From assembly GCA_002723275.1 (NCBI GenBank), contig PBNZ01000014.1, positions 158,292 through 203,723 on the forward strand: DNA of 45,432 nt, in the 5' to 3' direction. This document shows, piece by piece, positions 25,656 to 33,747 of the stretch. This DNA is from Planctomycetaceae bacterium (GTDB lineage Bacteria; Planctomycetota; Planctomycetia; Pirellulales; Pirellulaceae). The notes under the pieces are model-generated. The model saw nothing but the letters and a program-made list of their open reading frames with translations, had not been told where the DNA came from and ran no database searches. Each line of letters opens with the position of its first letter. The first letter of the stretch is position 1. A program made the translations under genes and the position numbers.

Positions 25656-26825
25656 TTATTGAAACCGCTCTCGGATCTGCCGAGAACGGTCATCGAGTTG
25701 TCGCTGGACATCTTCCACGCTGCTCCCATCCGCCAATACCGTCAGCAGGGGATGCTGAGCCAAAATCTGATTGCCGATCTGAGGAATGTCAACAAATCGT
25801 AACTCATTTCGATTCATATCGGACAACTCGTCGGAAAACGCCTGGCTCATGCGAATATCGCAGGGAGCGTAGACCACGGCTTTCCCGCACAGACGTCCCT
25901 GCTTGGCTCGTTCGAAATGAGGCCCCCCCCTCTGCCCTAACTCATCTCGACAAGCCGTGATATGCGCGGGCACAAATGCCATTTCGCTGGCCCGCTCCAG
26001 AACCTCCATGGAGGCGGTGTAACGCGGATTGACCTCGAGCACATAGAATTCATTGTCAGCGACGACTGCGTCAACGCCGATGAGACCACGCAAATCGTAC
26101 TCGTTCGCAAGACAACACCCCAATCGCTCCCAATATTGCTGCTCGTGAGTTGAAAGTGGCAACGGACCAATCGATCCGCCATACAGAAATTCAGTCGGTG
26201 AAAAGCTGGGGCCCGCCATCCGCTGTAGCGAAGATCCCAGGAAGGTGACCGTCGTTTCATCCACCAAAAATGCGGCCGAAACAGGAACTCCCTGGATGAG
26301 CCTTTGAAAATACTGCTGCGGCTTCAATGCGGCGTTTGAATCGGCTCGTGAAATCCCCAAACCTGCAGCCGATTGGCGCGACTTGATGATCCAGTGTTCT
26401 TCGGCTTGAGAGCGATCCGCGGGCTGAATTGGGCGGGTTTTCTCGGCAATCTCTGGAAACGCGAAGCCGGATCGCGTTAACACCGACGATAGATCACTTG
26501 GATTACGAATCCGATTAAGGATCTCGGCTGGGGTTCCCAATAGGCGGCTGTATTCCGAAACAGCACTCACCAACCCAGGATGATTCTCGAGCGCCCCGGT
26601 GTACATCCAGAAATCGGGCTGAACGCTTCGAGCAAATTCTCGGAGCCCCTCGTAGTGATCGCCAAGCTGTTCCGTTTGCCGACAAATCGCAAGCTCTTGA
26701 TCGACAAACAGATCCGCCGCAAACAATTCGCAATTCGTCGCTTGAGCCGACATGACAGCAGCACGGACACTGGCCCCGGCAATCAACAGACCTGCAGGCC
26801 GCCCAGCATCACCCGTAGATTCCAT
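25656..26825 (-). CDS. ATP-grasp enzyme (COG2232-like carboligase)
   Basis: 389 residues from the ATG at 26825; an upstream ATG at 26921 would add 32 residues without family resemblance. The N-terminal pre-ATP-grasp fold reads LLIAGASVRAAVMSAQAT, with ELFAADLFVD after it. ATP-grasp features follow: HWIIKSRQSAAGLGIS (ATP-binding lysine and glycine loop) and YVLEVNPRYTASMEVLE (metal-binding Glu/Asn). This resembles COG2232 predicted ATP-dependent ligases, which I recall occurring near tetrahydromethanopterin C1-transfer genes in methylotrophs and planctomycetes; no such genes are in this window, so the link is tentative. It would join an amine and a carboxylate, substrates unknown. Divergent from comM. 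Confidence 0.8.
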   Translation of the reverse strand: MESTGDAGRPAGLLIAGASVRAAVMSAQATNCELFAADLFVDQELAICRQTEQLGDHYEGLREFARSVQPDFWMYTGALENHPGLVSAVSEYSRLLGTPAEILNRIRNPSDLSSVLTRSGFAFPEIAEKTRPIQPADRSQAEEHWIIKSRQSAAGLGISRADSNAALKPQQYFQRLIQGVPVSAAFLVDETTVTFLGSSLQRMAGPSFSPTEFLYGGSIGPLPLSTHEQQYWERLGCCLANEYDLRGLIGVDAVVADNEFYVLEVNPRYTASMEVLERASEMAFVPAHITACRDELGQRGGPHFERAKQGRLCGKAVVYAPCDIRMSQAFSDELSDMNRNELRFVDIPQIGNQILAQHPLLTVLADGSSVEDVQRQLDDRSRQIRERFQ

Positions 26826-27014
26826 GTTTTTCCGCGCTCTCACCAGACAACAATCTGAAACACCCTGACGCCCAACATAGCAGCCAATCCCCTCCGGTCG
26901 TAGTAGCGGAACCGTCGACATCAGAATCTCACGCGTTGTTGTGCTCTAACAGATCGCGCGGAGAATCAGACCGCTCCAAAAATGTGACGATCCTCGTGTA
27001 TGAGATTGCCGAAG

Positions 27015-28571
27015 ATGCTCGCCAAGTTGAAAACCTTCTCACTCGTGGGAATTGAGGCCAGGCCTGTCGACGTCGAAGTCGATGTCTCGCGTGCATCCAT
27101 GCCCAGTACGATTCTGGTTGGTCTTCCAGAACAAGCCGTGCGAGAGAGCAAGCATCGTGTTGCCAGGGCGATCGTGAATTCTGGATTTGAACGCCCACGC
27201 GAACGGATTGTTATCAACCTTGCCCCCGCCGGCCTTCCTAAACAAGCTGCCTCTTTCGACCTGCCGATAACGCTGGGGATCCTGGCAGCGAGTGGCCAAT
27301 TGAGTTCGGACATTTTGGATCGGTACGCGGTCATCGGCGAACTTTCCTTGGAGGGAGACACCCGTCCCACCGTGGGCACACTCCCCATGGCGATGCGGGC
27401 GGCTGCGGAATCGATGCGAGGCATGGTCGTACCCGCCGACAATGCTGCCGAGGCGGCGGTCATTGAGGGCCTTGATGTGATTCCGATTAACAGCCTCTCC
27501 CAAGCAGTCGCGTTCTTTACAGGAAAAATCGAAGTATGCCCGGTCCCGCCGGGCATCGGAGAGATCTTTCAACAATATGCAGCCTATGCCGACGACTTTT
27601 CAGATGTTCGGGGACAGGAACTCGTCAAACGCGCGATCATCGTGGCTGCGGCTGGCCGACACAATCTGCTGATGGTCGGTCCGCCCGGCACCGGCAAATC
27701 AATGCTGGCGTCTCGCGTGCCAACGATCCTGCCACAACTCTCCGCCGTCGAATCGGTCGAAACGACTCGCATCTATAGCGTGATGGGCAAGCTGCCCGCA
27801 GGCCTCCCGTTGATGGCACAACGCCCCTTTCGAGCACCTCATCACACGATCAGTGAGGCCGGTTTAGTCGGTGGGGGAAGCCCACCCTCGCCCGGTGAAA
27901 TCAGTCTCGCCCAAAATGGCGTCCTGTTTCTCGACGAATTGCCAGAATTCAATCGACGAACATTAGAGGTATTGCGACAGCCTCTGGAAGACGCCCAGGT
28001 CACCATCTCTCGTGCTCTCACGTCCACCACCTTTCCAGCCGACTTTATGCTGATCGCCGCCATGAACCCGTGCCCTTGTGGTTACCGCAATGATTCCCGC
28101 AAGCGGTGCGATTGCTCGACACCTCAAATCGATCGCTATCTCGCCAAACTGAGCGGCCCCCTCCTGGATCGCATCGACATTCATCTCGAGGTCCCTGCGG
28201 TTCCCTACCATGAATTGGCCTCAAAACGCACCGGCACGAACAGCGACGACATGCGCAGGCTTGTGGTGCAAGCCCGAAAACGACAATGGCTCCGATTTCG
28301 CGAATCAGCGACGCGACAAAATGGCCGAATGAATAGCCGCGAAGTACGCGAATTCTGCCATCTCGAACCGGAAGGCCAACGCTTACTCCGCACAAGCGTC
28401 AAACAAATGGGGTTGTCAGCAAGGGCCCACGATAAGATTCTGCGGGTCGCTCGCACCATCGCCGATCTCGCAGATCAGGATCAAATCACCAAGGCTCATA
28501 TCTGTGAAGCAATTCAATATCGCTTGCTTGATCGACAAACCGGCGTCCATGTCGTCGAATCGCGAAAATGA
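27015..28571 (+). CDS. comM: YifB/ComM family Mg-chelatase-like AAA+ ATPase
   Basis: 518 residues from the ATG at 27015, which gives the standard family N-terminus MLAKLKTFSLVGIEA; an ATG at 27000 adds five residues. The N-terminal Lon-protease-like domain (~1-170) includes RIVINLAPAGLPKQAASFDL. The AAA+ core has Walker A GPPGTGKS, the Mg-chelatase signature RPFRAPHHTISEAGLVGGG, Walker B GVLFLDELPEF and AAMNPCPCGY. A zinc-like Cys cluster follows (CPCGYRNDSRKRCDC), then the C-terminal Mg-chelatase domain. ComM is a hexameric helicase that drives branch migration during integration of incoming DNA in natural transformation and is very widespread. The gene stands alone. Confidence 0.95.
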   Translation: MLAKLKTFSLVGIEARPVDVEVDVSRASMPSTILVGLPEQAVRESKHRVARAIVNSGFERPRERIVINLAPAGLPKQAASFDLPITLGILAASGQLSSDILDRYAVIGELSLEGDTRPTVGTLPMAMRAAAESMRGMVVPADNAAEAAVIEGLDVIPINSLSQAVAFFTGKIEVCPVPPGIGEIFQQYAAYADDFSDVRGQELVKRAIIVAAAGRHNLLMVGPPGTGKSMLASRVPTILPQLSAVESVETTRIYSVMGKLPAGLPLMAQRPFRAPHHTISEAGLVGGGSPPSPGEISLAQNGVLFLDELPEFNRRTLEVLRQPLEDAQVTISRALTSTTFPADFMLIAAMNPCPCGYRNDSRKRCDCSTPQIDRYLAKLSGPLLDRIDIHLEVPAVPYHELASKRTGTNSDDMRRLVVQARKRQWLRFRESATRQNGRMNSREVREFCHLEPEGQRLLRTSVKQMGLSARAHDKILRVARTIADLADQDQITKAHICEAIQYRLLDRQTGVHVVESRK

Positions 28572-28688
28572 AACCCATCGCCGCCAGACTCGTTCGACGA
28601 GATGCAGTCAACGAACGCACAAAAAAGACTGCCTAAGCAGCCGCGAACCTCTGATTTCTCAGACTGGAGAGCCGTTGGTGATCTCTGA

Positions 28689-28961
28689 TTAAGGTACGAA
28701 CGCGCTCGCAGGGTGCCGGAGATTAAGCGAACCGCCTCGAGCCGGACCAACCGCCGTACCACTCACCAACACGGTCACTGCAGAAGCATCCGCCGCCCCC
28801 GTTGTGAGCAAATCTTTTTCGAACGTCCCTGTCTCGTCGACCTCCGAAATCATGGTCGCGGGCGCGTCTTGAGACACCAACAGGTTGGAAAGGGGAATCG
28901 CCACCATCGCCAATAAGAAGATCATACATGCCGTTTTGATCCAGCTGTGCATTGTCATCAT
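28689..28961 (-). CDS. small secreted or membrane-anchored hypothetical protein, 90 residues
   Basis: I do not recognise a family. Residues ~7-30 (WIKTACMIFLLAMVAIPLSN) form a convincing signal or anchor segment after a short positive N-terminus, and the mature part is short, Ala/Thr/Val-rich and without cysteines. About 60 bases past the stop, on the same strand, a short CTGC/GCAG stem is followed by six T residues, a weak terminator. Overlapping frames on the same strand are open too, so coding status is not certain. Confidence 0.45.
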   Translation of the reverse strand: MMTMHSWIKTACMIFLLAMVAIPLSNLLVSQDAPATMISEVDETGTFEKDLLTTGAADASAVTVLVSGTAVGPARGGSLNLRHPASAFVP

Positions 28962-29541
28962 CTCCAGTTGGCAAAGTGATCCGAGGCACGTTCAAAAATC
29001 GAAACAACGCTGCCGCACGAATCTCGACAGCTAATCTTAGTCTAATCCCGTCCGAAATCCGGATCAAGGAACTCCCGCCTTCTTCCACCCTCTCGATGCT
29101 TGCATTGGCAGCCGCAAACGCCAATTAAAGCGAAATTTTCGGGCATCACTCGGAAGGTCGCCTGGCAAAAAGGGCCAACGCCCTGAGGAGCCTCCCCTCA
29201 TGATCGGGAACGCGTCCATCATGATTCGCACCACTGCGTGACCGCTAGCACAAGCCAAACGACCTAACTTGCGGCTTACCTTAACGAAGATCCCTCTCCA
29301 GTACATGCATCACTCCCAACGCTCCTACCAATTCATGGCAGCGGGTCTCATTCTGTTCACTGTATTTGCAGGGGCATTCAATGCATCCAAGCCAGCAAAA
29401 ACCGACGCAATTCGGCTAGACCTGATGATCTGGGTTTTGCTACTCTCCGCCCGCTTCTCCCTCAAATCTTTTCACTTTACAAACGCTCGAACCAGTTCAT
29501 CTCCCCAAAGGGCGGCAGTCCCCTGACATGTCGCACATTGA
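28962..29541. other. 580-base stretch without a convincing gene
   Basis: Only short frames are open. The best, 29269-29526 plus strand, has one hydrophobic segment but no family resemblance or clear ribosome binding site. No tRNA, strong hairpin or repeat was seen. It probably holds the promoters of the small minus-strand gene and the export operon. Confidence 0.5.
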
Positions 29542-30636
29542 ATGATCCAGCAAAGACAAGAGCGAACGGAATTCGATTCCAGCCTGTTCACGAGCGCGCG
29601 CAGCAGCCTACTTATTGGATTCGCCATATTGATCGTGTTGCAATCTGGCTGTTCGGTTTATCACTTGACGAAACGAACACTCCATACTGAATTGAACGAG
29701 TATCCGCAAACGACTGAAGCCAAACGGGCTCGCCGAGAGTACCAGCGGTGGGCGAAGCAAGAATGGCATCGCACGTCGAGTGAATTCGACGCGCCTCCAT
29801 CTCGTGATTATGCGAGCGGGTTTTTACAAGGTTTTGTCGATCAGGTTTATGGCGGTGGCGAAACGAGCGCACCTCCAATCCCTCCGCGAAAATATTGGCG
29901 AGTCGGTTATCGCGATGCGAACGGGCGTCGAGCGATTGAGGATTGGTATCACGGTTTTGAACATGGAGCCGAGGTTGCCCAGGTCGGCGGCTATCGTGAT
30001 CGGGCGGTTGTACCTTCTTCCTTGGTCGCCGGCAGCGGAGCCGATCTCCGACCCCACGAAGATTTTGATGACGAGCCGGTGATTGTCCCGGATGAACAAG
30101 AAGCGGAAGAAATCGAGACACCGGTCCCGACACCGGCAGCGTTATCGATGGAGGATTTCCCTGCCATCGGCGAGGTGAGCTCAGAAGAGCCACCCGCGTT
30201 CCTTCCGATTTCCTTCGAATCGGCCAAACCGATCCAGGAAAGCGGTGGCGAAACAACCTGGAGTGACAAACCGCCACGACCGCCATGGCAACAGGATTTG
30301 TCAGACGCTAAGACCGATCGTCCAGCCGAGATACTGCCCATCACTGGTCCAATCGCGCCCGATTCCGTGATGCAGACGTCAGCGAAACAAGAAGTGCAAT
30401 TGCCATCCGAGACCCGTTCTCCAAACGTCAACGACGAGGAGGTTGGCAACGGTTTGCTGCTGAACGCACCACGCCAGAGCGAAGCGGAGGAAGAACCTTT
30501 CCGGGAAGTCTCATCGGAGCTCGGGAATCCGTCGACGCCAACGGACGCTGGATCCAACAATACAGAAACTAAGGCAGAAGCCGAAAACGGTCGAGAGAGT
30601 ATTTCAGAGCCAACTCTCTGGCAAAGCCGCGATTAG
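29542..30636 (+). CDS. hypothetical lipoprotein encoded with a polysaccharide export protein
   Basis: 364 residues. A hydrophobic segment (~21-33) ends in the lipobox LQSGC (Cys37), so it should be a lipid-anchored envelope protein. The first ~170 residues are compact, aromatic and basic, with two similar stretches, SRDYASGFLQGFVDQVYGGG and the later EDWYHGFEHGAEVA, possibly a duplicated helix. The remainder (~190-364) is a Pro/Glu/Ser-rich, probably disordered tail. I know no function. Its stop lies 4 bases before the polysaccharide export gene, so it is likely a partner in capsule or exopolysaccharide export. Confidence 0.75.
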   Translation: MIQQRQERTEFDSSLFTSARSSLLIGFAILIVLQSGCSVYHLTKRTLHTELNEYPQTTEAKRARREYQRWAKQEWHRTSSEFDAPPSRDYASGFLQGFVDQVYGGGETSAPPIPPRKYWRVGYRDANGRRAIEDWYHGFEHGAEVAQVGGYRDRAVVPSSLVAGSGADLRPHEDFDDEPVIVPDEQEAEEIETPVPTPAALSMEDFPAIGEVSSEEPPAFLPISFESAKPIQESGGETTWSDKPPRPPWQQDLSDAKTDRPAEILPITGPIAPDSVMQTSAKQEVQLPSETRSPNVNDEEVGNGLLLNAPRQSEAEEEPFREVSSELGNPSTPTDAGSNNTETKAEAENGRESISEPTLWQSRD

Positions 30637-30640
30637 GAAT

Positions 30641-32050
30641 ATGAACGTTAACATTACAGGGCTCGCCCGTTGGCAAGCTTGTAAAATTCGCGCGTGTGCA
30701 GTGCTCCAAAGCATCCGGTCTTGTCGACCGATATTTGGGCTGATCGTTGCGTGGTTAGCGGTCAGCTTCAGCGGTTGTTCGGCTCTCACCAATCCGGTGG
30801 CCAATGGCATCCCGGCTCACTTGTTGCCAGACGAGTTACTGGCGGAATCCAAGGAAGGCCTAGTCCCTATTCCCTTGGATTGGCTGCGGGTAGAACCGCC
30901 CAAAGAATACCGACTCGCTGTTGGCGACATTGTCGGTGTCTATATCGAAGGCGCTCTCGGAGATCGTGATCAGCTCCCACCGATTCATTTTCCACAAGCG
31001 GAAAACCTGCCGCCTTCGATTGGATTTCCGATTCCGATCAGCGAGAACGGCACAATCTCACTGCCATATGTGAACACCATCGATATTGCAGGCCTGACGG
31101 TTGAGGAGGCTCAGAAAGCAATTCGCGATGCCTACACAAGAAACAACCAGGAAATCTTGCAGCCCGATCAGGCTCGCGTCTTACTCACCTTAGTGCGTCC
31201 ACGTCAGGCAAGACTGCTGATCATTCGTGAAGACTCGCCCTCCATGCGACCCTCGCTCAATGATCCTACCTTCCGGCTCTTCGGCTCCGCACCAAGTTTG
31301 GATGCGGCCAGATCTCAAGGAACCGGATACATTCTGGAACTCCCAGAAACCGAAGCCGACGTGCTGAGCGCTTTGGCAAAGTCGGGAGGTTTACCGGGAC
31401 CCACGGCGTTGAATGAGGTGATCATCTACCGCGGCTACGACGACGTCGCTGGCTTCGACGTCCCCACTGCTTGGGAAGAAGAACAGCTCCACCCTGAACT
31501 GAATGCAAGTCGTACGACGATTCGCATTCCCTTACGAGTCGAACCGGGTACACCGCGACCGTTCAAGCCGGAAGACGTTCACTTAAAATCGGGAGACATC
31601 GTGTTTGTTCCGTCTCGCGATACCGACGTCTACTACACCGGTGGACTCATGCCACCTCGCGAGGTACCTCTGCCAAGAGATAATGACATCCGCGTTCTCG
31701 AAGCGATTCTGCGAGTCGGAGGTCCTGTCAATAACGGTGGGGTGCTGATTGGAAACTTCGCGGGTACTAGCGCATTCGCGCGGGGTATCGGAAACCCAAG
31801 TCCTAGTCTGGTCACGGTCTTACGCAAGACGCCAGGCGGGGGTCAGGTCCCGATCCGAGTCAATCTGAATCAGGCGATGAGAGACCCTCGCGAGAATATT
31901 CTGATCATGCCCGGCGACATGCTGTTGCTCCAGGAGACGCCTTCGGAGGCAGTCACGCGTTACATCACCAACGTGTTCAGCCTGGATTTTGTCGGAGAGA
32001 TTCTTAATCAAGGCTCCGCAGCCAGCACGGCCACTGTCGTAGTTCCGTAG
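30641..32050 (+). CDS. polysaccharide biosynthesis/export outer-membrane lipoprotein (Wza-like, SLBB)
   Basis: 469 residues. A long N-terminus leads to a hydrophobic segment and lipobox SFSGC (Cys46). The poly-export domain begins at EYRLAVGDIVGVYIEG (~87) and includes GTISLPYVNTIDIAGLTVEEAQKAI, the standard family core. Two SLBB-like beta-grasp regions follow (VLSALAKSGGLPGPTALNEV ~245 and RVLEAILRVGGPVNNGGVL ~350). The C-terminus ends in a hydrophobic segment that may span the outer membrane. It should form the export channel for a capsule or extracellular polysaccharide. It follows the lipoprotein gene by 4 bases; no glycosyltransferases or Wzc-type kinase genes are in the window. Confidence 0.9.
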   Translation: MNVNITGLARWQACKIRACAVLQSIRSCRPIFGLIVAWLAVSFSGCSALTNPVANGIPAHLLPDELLAESKEGLVPIPLDWLRVEPPKEYRLAVGDIVGVYIEGALGDRDQLPPIHFPQAENLPPSIGFPIPISENGTISLPYVNTIDIAGLTVEEAQKAIRDAYTRNNQEILQPDQARVLLTLVRPRQARLLIIREDSPSMRPSLNDPTFRLFGSAPSLDAARSQGTGYILELPETEADVLSALAKSGGLPGPTALNEVIIYRGYDDVAGFDVPTAWEEEQLHPELNASRTTIRIPLRVEPGTPRPFKPEDVHLKSGDIVFVPSRDTDVYYTGGLMPPREVPLPRDNDIRVLEAILRVGGPVNNGGVLIGNFAGTSAFARGIGNPSPSLVTVLRKTPGGGQVPIRVNLNQAMRDPRENILIMPGDMLLLQETPSEAVTRYITNVFSLDFVGEILNQGSAASTATVVVP

Positions 32051-32174
32051 TAGTCTGACCTTCCGCTGCACGAAAGATCAACTCTGAGTTGTCGCCAATC
32101 CGGATGCTGACGGGCGATCTCGTGCATCATCAGGAGATGCCTTTTCTGCCAGAATTGGACGGCAGTTCAAAATC

Positions 32175-33044
32175 TCAACGCTTGACCAACGCGGCCAGAT
32201 ATTCCTTGGTTGCCAATTCGGTCATCCGAAAACCGCGCCGCGATGGAATCAAACACAGCGGTACTGCATCGATGGTTCCGGCTTGCTGGTCAGCCGCCAA
32301 TGGAATCAGATCAAGACCGTTGGCCTTCGCAAGTCGCATCGCCCGAGGCAAGTGATAGGCAGAGGTCAGCAGCCCAATCCTTTGTGGTGATTGATCTTCC
32401 ATCCATTGGGAAAGATTACGTAGTTCTTCCGACGTATTGCGGCCTTCGATTAGCATAATATCGGATTTGGGAATGCCGAGATCGGTCCAAATCTGCTCCG
32501 CTGATTCGGCCAGCGAAATCGTCTGTTCTTCCACCCACTGATAAACACGACCGGTCGCGGCAAGGCGAGGCGTTTTCCCCCGCTGGTAAAGCCTCGCAGC
32601 AAGAATGACGCGATCGCCGCTTGTCGATAACCAGGCTTGGCCGTCGACATTTGACCGAGTCCCCCCGCCGAGCACGACCACAAGATCCAAAGGCTCAACC
32701 TCATCAATCGAGACAGCTGGATATCGACGTTCGAGACTATAAATCGCATTCACGCCGGTATACGTACATCCGGTGGTCCAGTAGAACAAGAAGACAGCCA
32801 GCAGCGGCAAGCTGAACCATTTACGTTGCGTGATTAAGGCCCAGTAGGTCACCACCAACAACATGACCCAAACAGCTCCACAAGGCAGGACGAGCTGAGT
32901 GATGATCTTCTCGACGAAATGTCTTCCATGTTGTGCCCAGCTGAGCCCCACAACCAAACAGAAAACCGCGATTAAGATACCGGCATGCAGAGCAAGTCGG
33001 GCCCGTTGTTGTTGCTCGTTTGCTTGATTCGTATCACTTTCCAT
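32175..33044 (-). CDS. DUF218 (YdcF/SanA/ElyC) membrane protein
   Basis: About 289 residues from the ATG at 33044; ATG at 33053 is equally possible and an upstream frame to 33140 is unlikely. Two or three N-terminal membrane segments (LHAGILIAVFCLVVGLSW; PCGAVWVMLLVVTYWA; LPLLAVFLFYWTTG) precede the DUF218 domain: DLVVVLGGGT, then SDIMLIEGRNTSEELRN and LLTSAYHLPRAMRLAK. Relatives (SanA, ElyC) affect envelope integrity and peptidoglycan or vancomycin tolerance; the enzyme reaction is unknown. The start region overlaps that of the divergent tsaB at a CCATGG sequence. Confidence 0.88.
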   Translation of the reverse strand: MESDTNQANEQQQRARLALHAGILIAVFCLVVGLSWAQHGRHFVEKIITQLVLPCGAVWVMLLVVTYWALITQRKWFSLPLLAVFLFYWTTGCTYTGVNAIYSLERRYPAVSIDEVEPLDLVVVLGGGTRSNVDGQAWLSTSGDRVILAARLYQRGKTPRLAATGRVYQWVEEQTISLAESAEQIWTDLGIPKSDIMLIEGRNTSEELRNLSQWMEDQSPQRIGLLTSAYHLPRAMRLAKANGLDLIPLAADQQAGTIDAVPLCLIPSRRGFRMTELATKEYLAALVKR

Positions 33045-33747
33045 GGAACCCATCGACTTAAAGACGTTGCCTGTGAAAATCCTCGCCCTTGAAACTTCGG
33101 TCCAGCCGGGCAGTATTGCACTGTTGGACGGCTCTGTCACGGTCTACTCGTCCGCTTTTCCAACGACCGGAAGAACGACTCAGAACTTTGCGGTCGAAAT
33201 GAAGGAGGCTCTGACACAAACGGGTTGGAATCCTAGTCAGGTCGATCTTTTCGCGGTGAGTCAGGGTCCCGGTTCCTTTACAGGGCTTCGAATTGGAGTA
33301 ACGGCGGCAAAAACGTTCGCTTTCGCCAGCGACTCACAGGTTCTCGGCGTCGATACCCTGGAGGTTCTCGCCTACCAGACACGGGGAGTTCTGCAGGGAG
33401 AATTGGAAGTGATCATGAATGCGCAGCGAGGACAGCTTTTCCATGCCCGTTTTCAGTGCAACGACCACATTTCCCGACTGTCTCCCACGGAACTGATCGA
33501 TGTCGACAAGTGGCTTCTTCAAAAAGGCTCGGCAGCGGTGACGGGCCCTGGTATCGAGATCTGTGGAGATCGACTCGATCCCCAGGAGACGGTGGACCAG
33601 GAGCTCTGGCAACCCCAAGCTTCAGCACTCGGAGCCTTCGCCTACGAGCAACACGAAAGCGGTGCTAAACAAGATTTCTGGAATCTGGTTCCAAATTATT
33701 TCCGCAAAAGCGCCGCCGAAGAGAAACTCGAAGAGCAGAACGGTTAA
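33043..33747 (+). CDS. tsaB: tRNA threonylcarbamoyladenosine biosynthesis protein TsaB
   Basis: 234 residues if the ATG at 33043 is used. The family normally begins directly at the KILALETS strand, so a GTG at 33073 (224 residues) is a strong alternative; neither has a clear ribosome binding site. Motifs KILALETSVQPGSIALLDG and SQGPGSFTGLRIGVTAAKTFA are diagnostic of TsaB/YeaZ. TsaB is the non-catalytic ASKHA partner of TsaD in making t6A37 of ANN-decoding tRNAs. Its stop codon overlaps that of hemL on the other strand by four bases. Confidence 0.92.
   Translation: MEPIDLKTLPVKILALETSVQPGSIALLDGSVTVYSSAFPTTGRTTQNFAVEMKEALTQTGWNPSQVDLFAVSQGPGSFTGLRIGVTAAKTFAFASDSQVLGVDTLEVLAYQTRGVLQGELEVIMNAQRGQLFHARFQCNDHISRLSPTELIDVDKWLLQKGSAAVTGPGIEICGDRLDPQETVDQELWQPQASALGAFAYEQHESGAKQDFWNLVPNYFRKSAAEEKLEEQNG

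Noticed and set aside
29269-29526. 85-codon plus-strand frame with one hydrophobic segment
   Set aside because: No ribosome binding site, no family resemblance and atypical composition; too weak to call.
29612-30286. 224-codon open frame on the minus strand
   Set aside because: Antisense to the lipoprotein gene with its lipobox; Arg/Pro/His-rich translation typical of a shadow frame.
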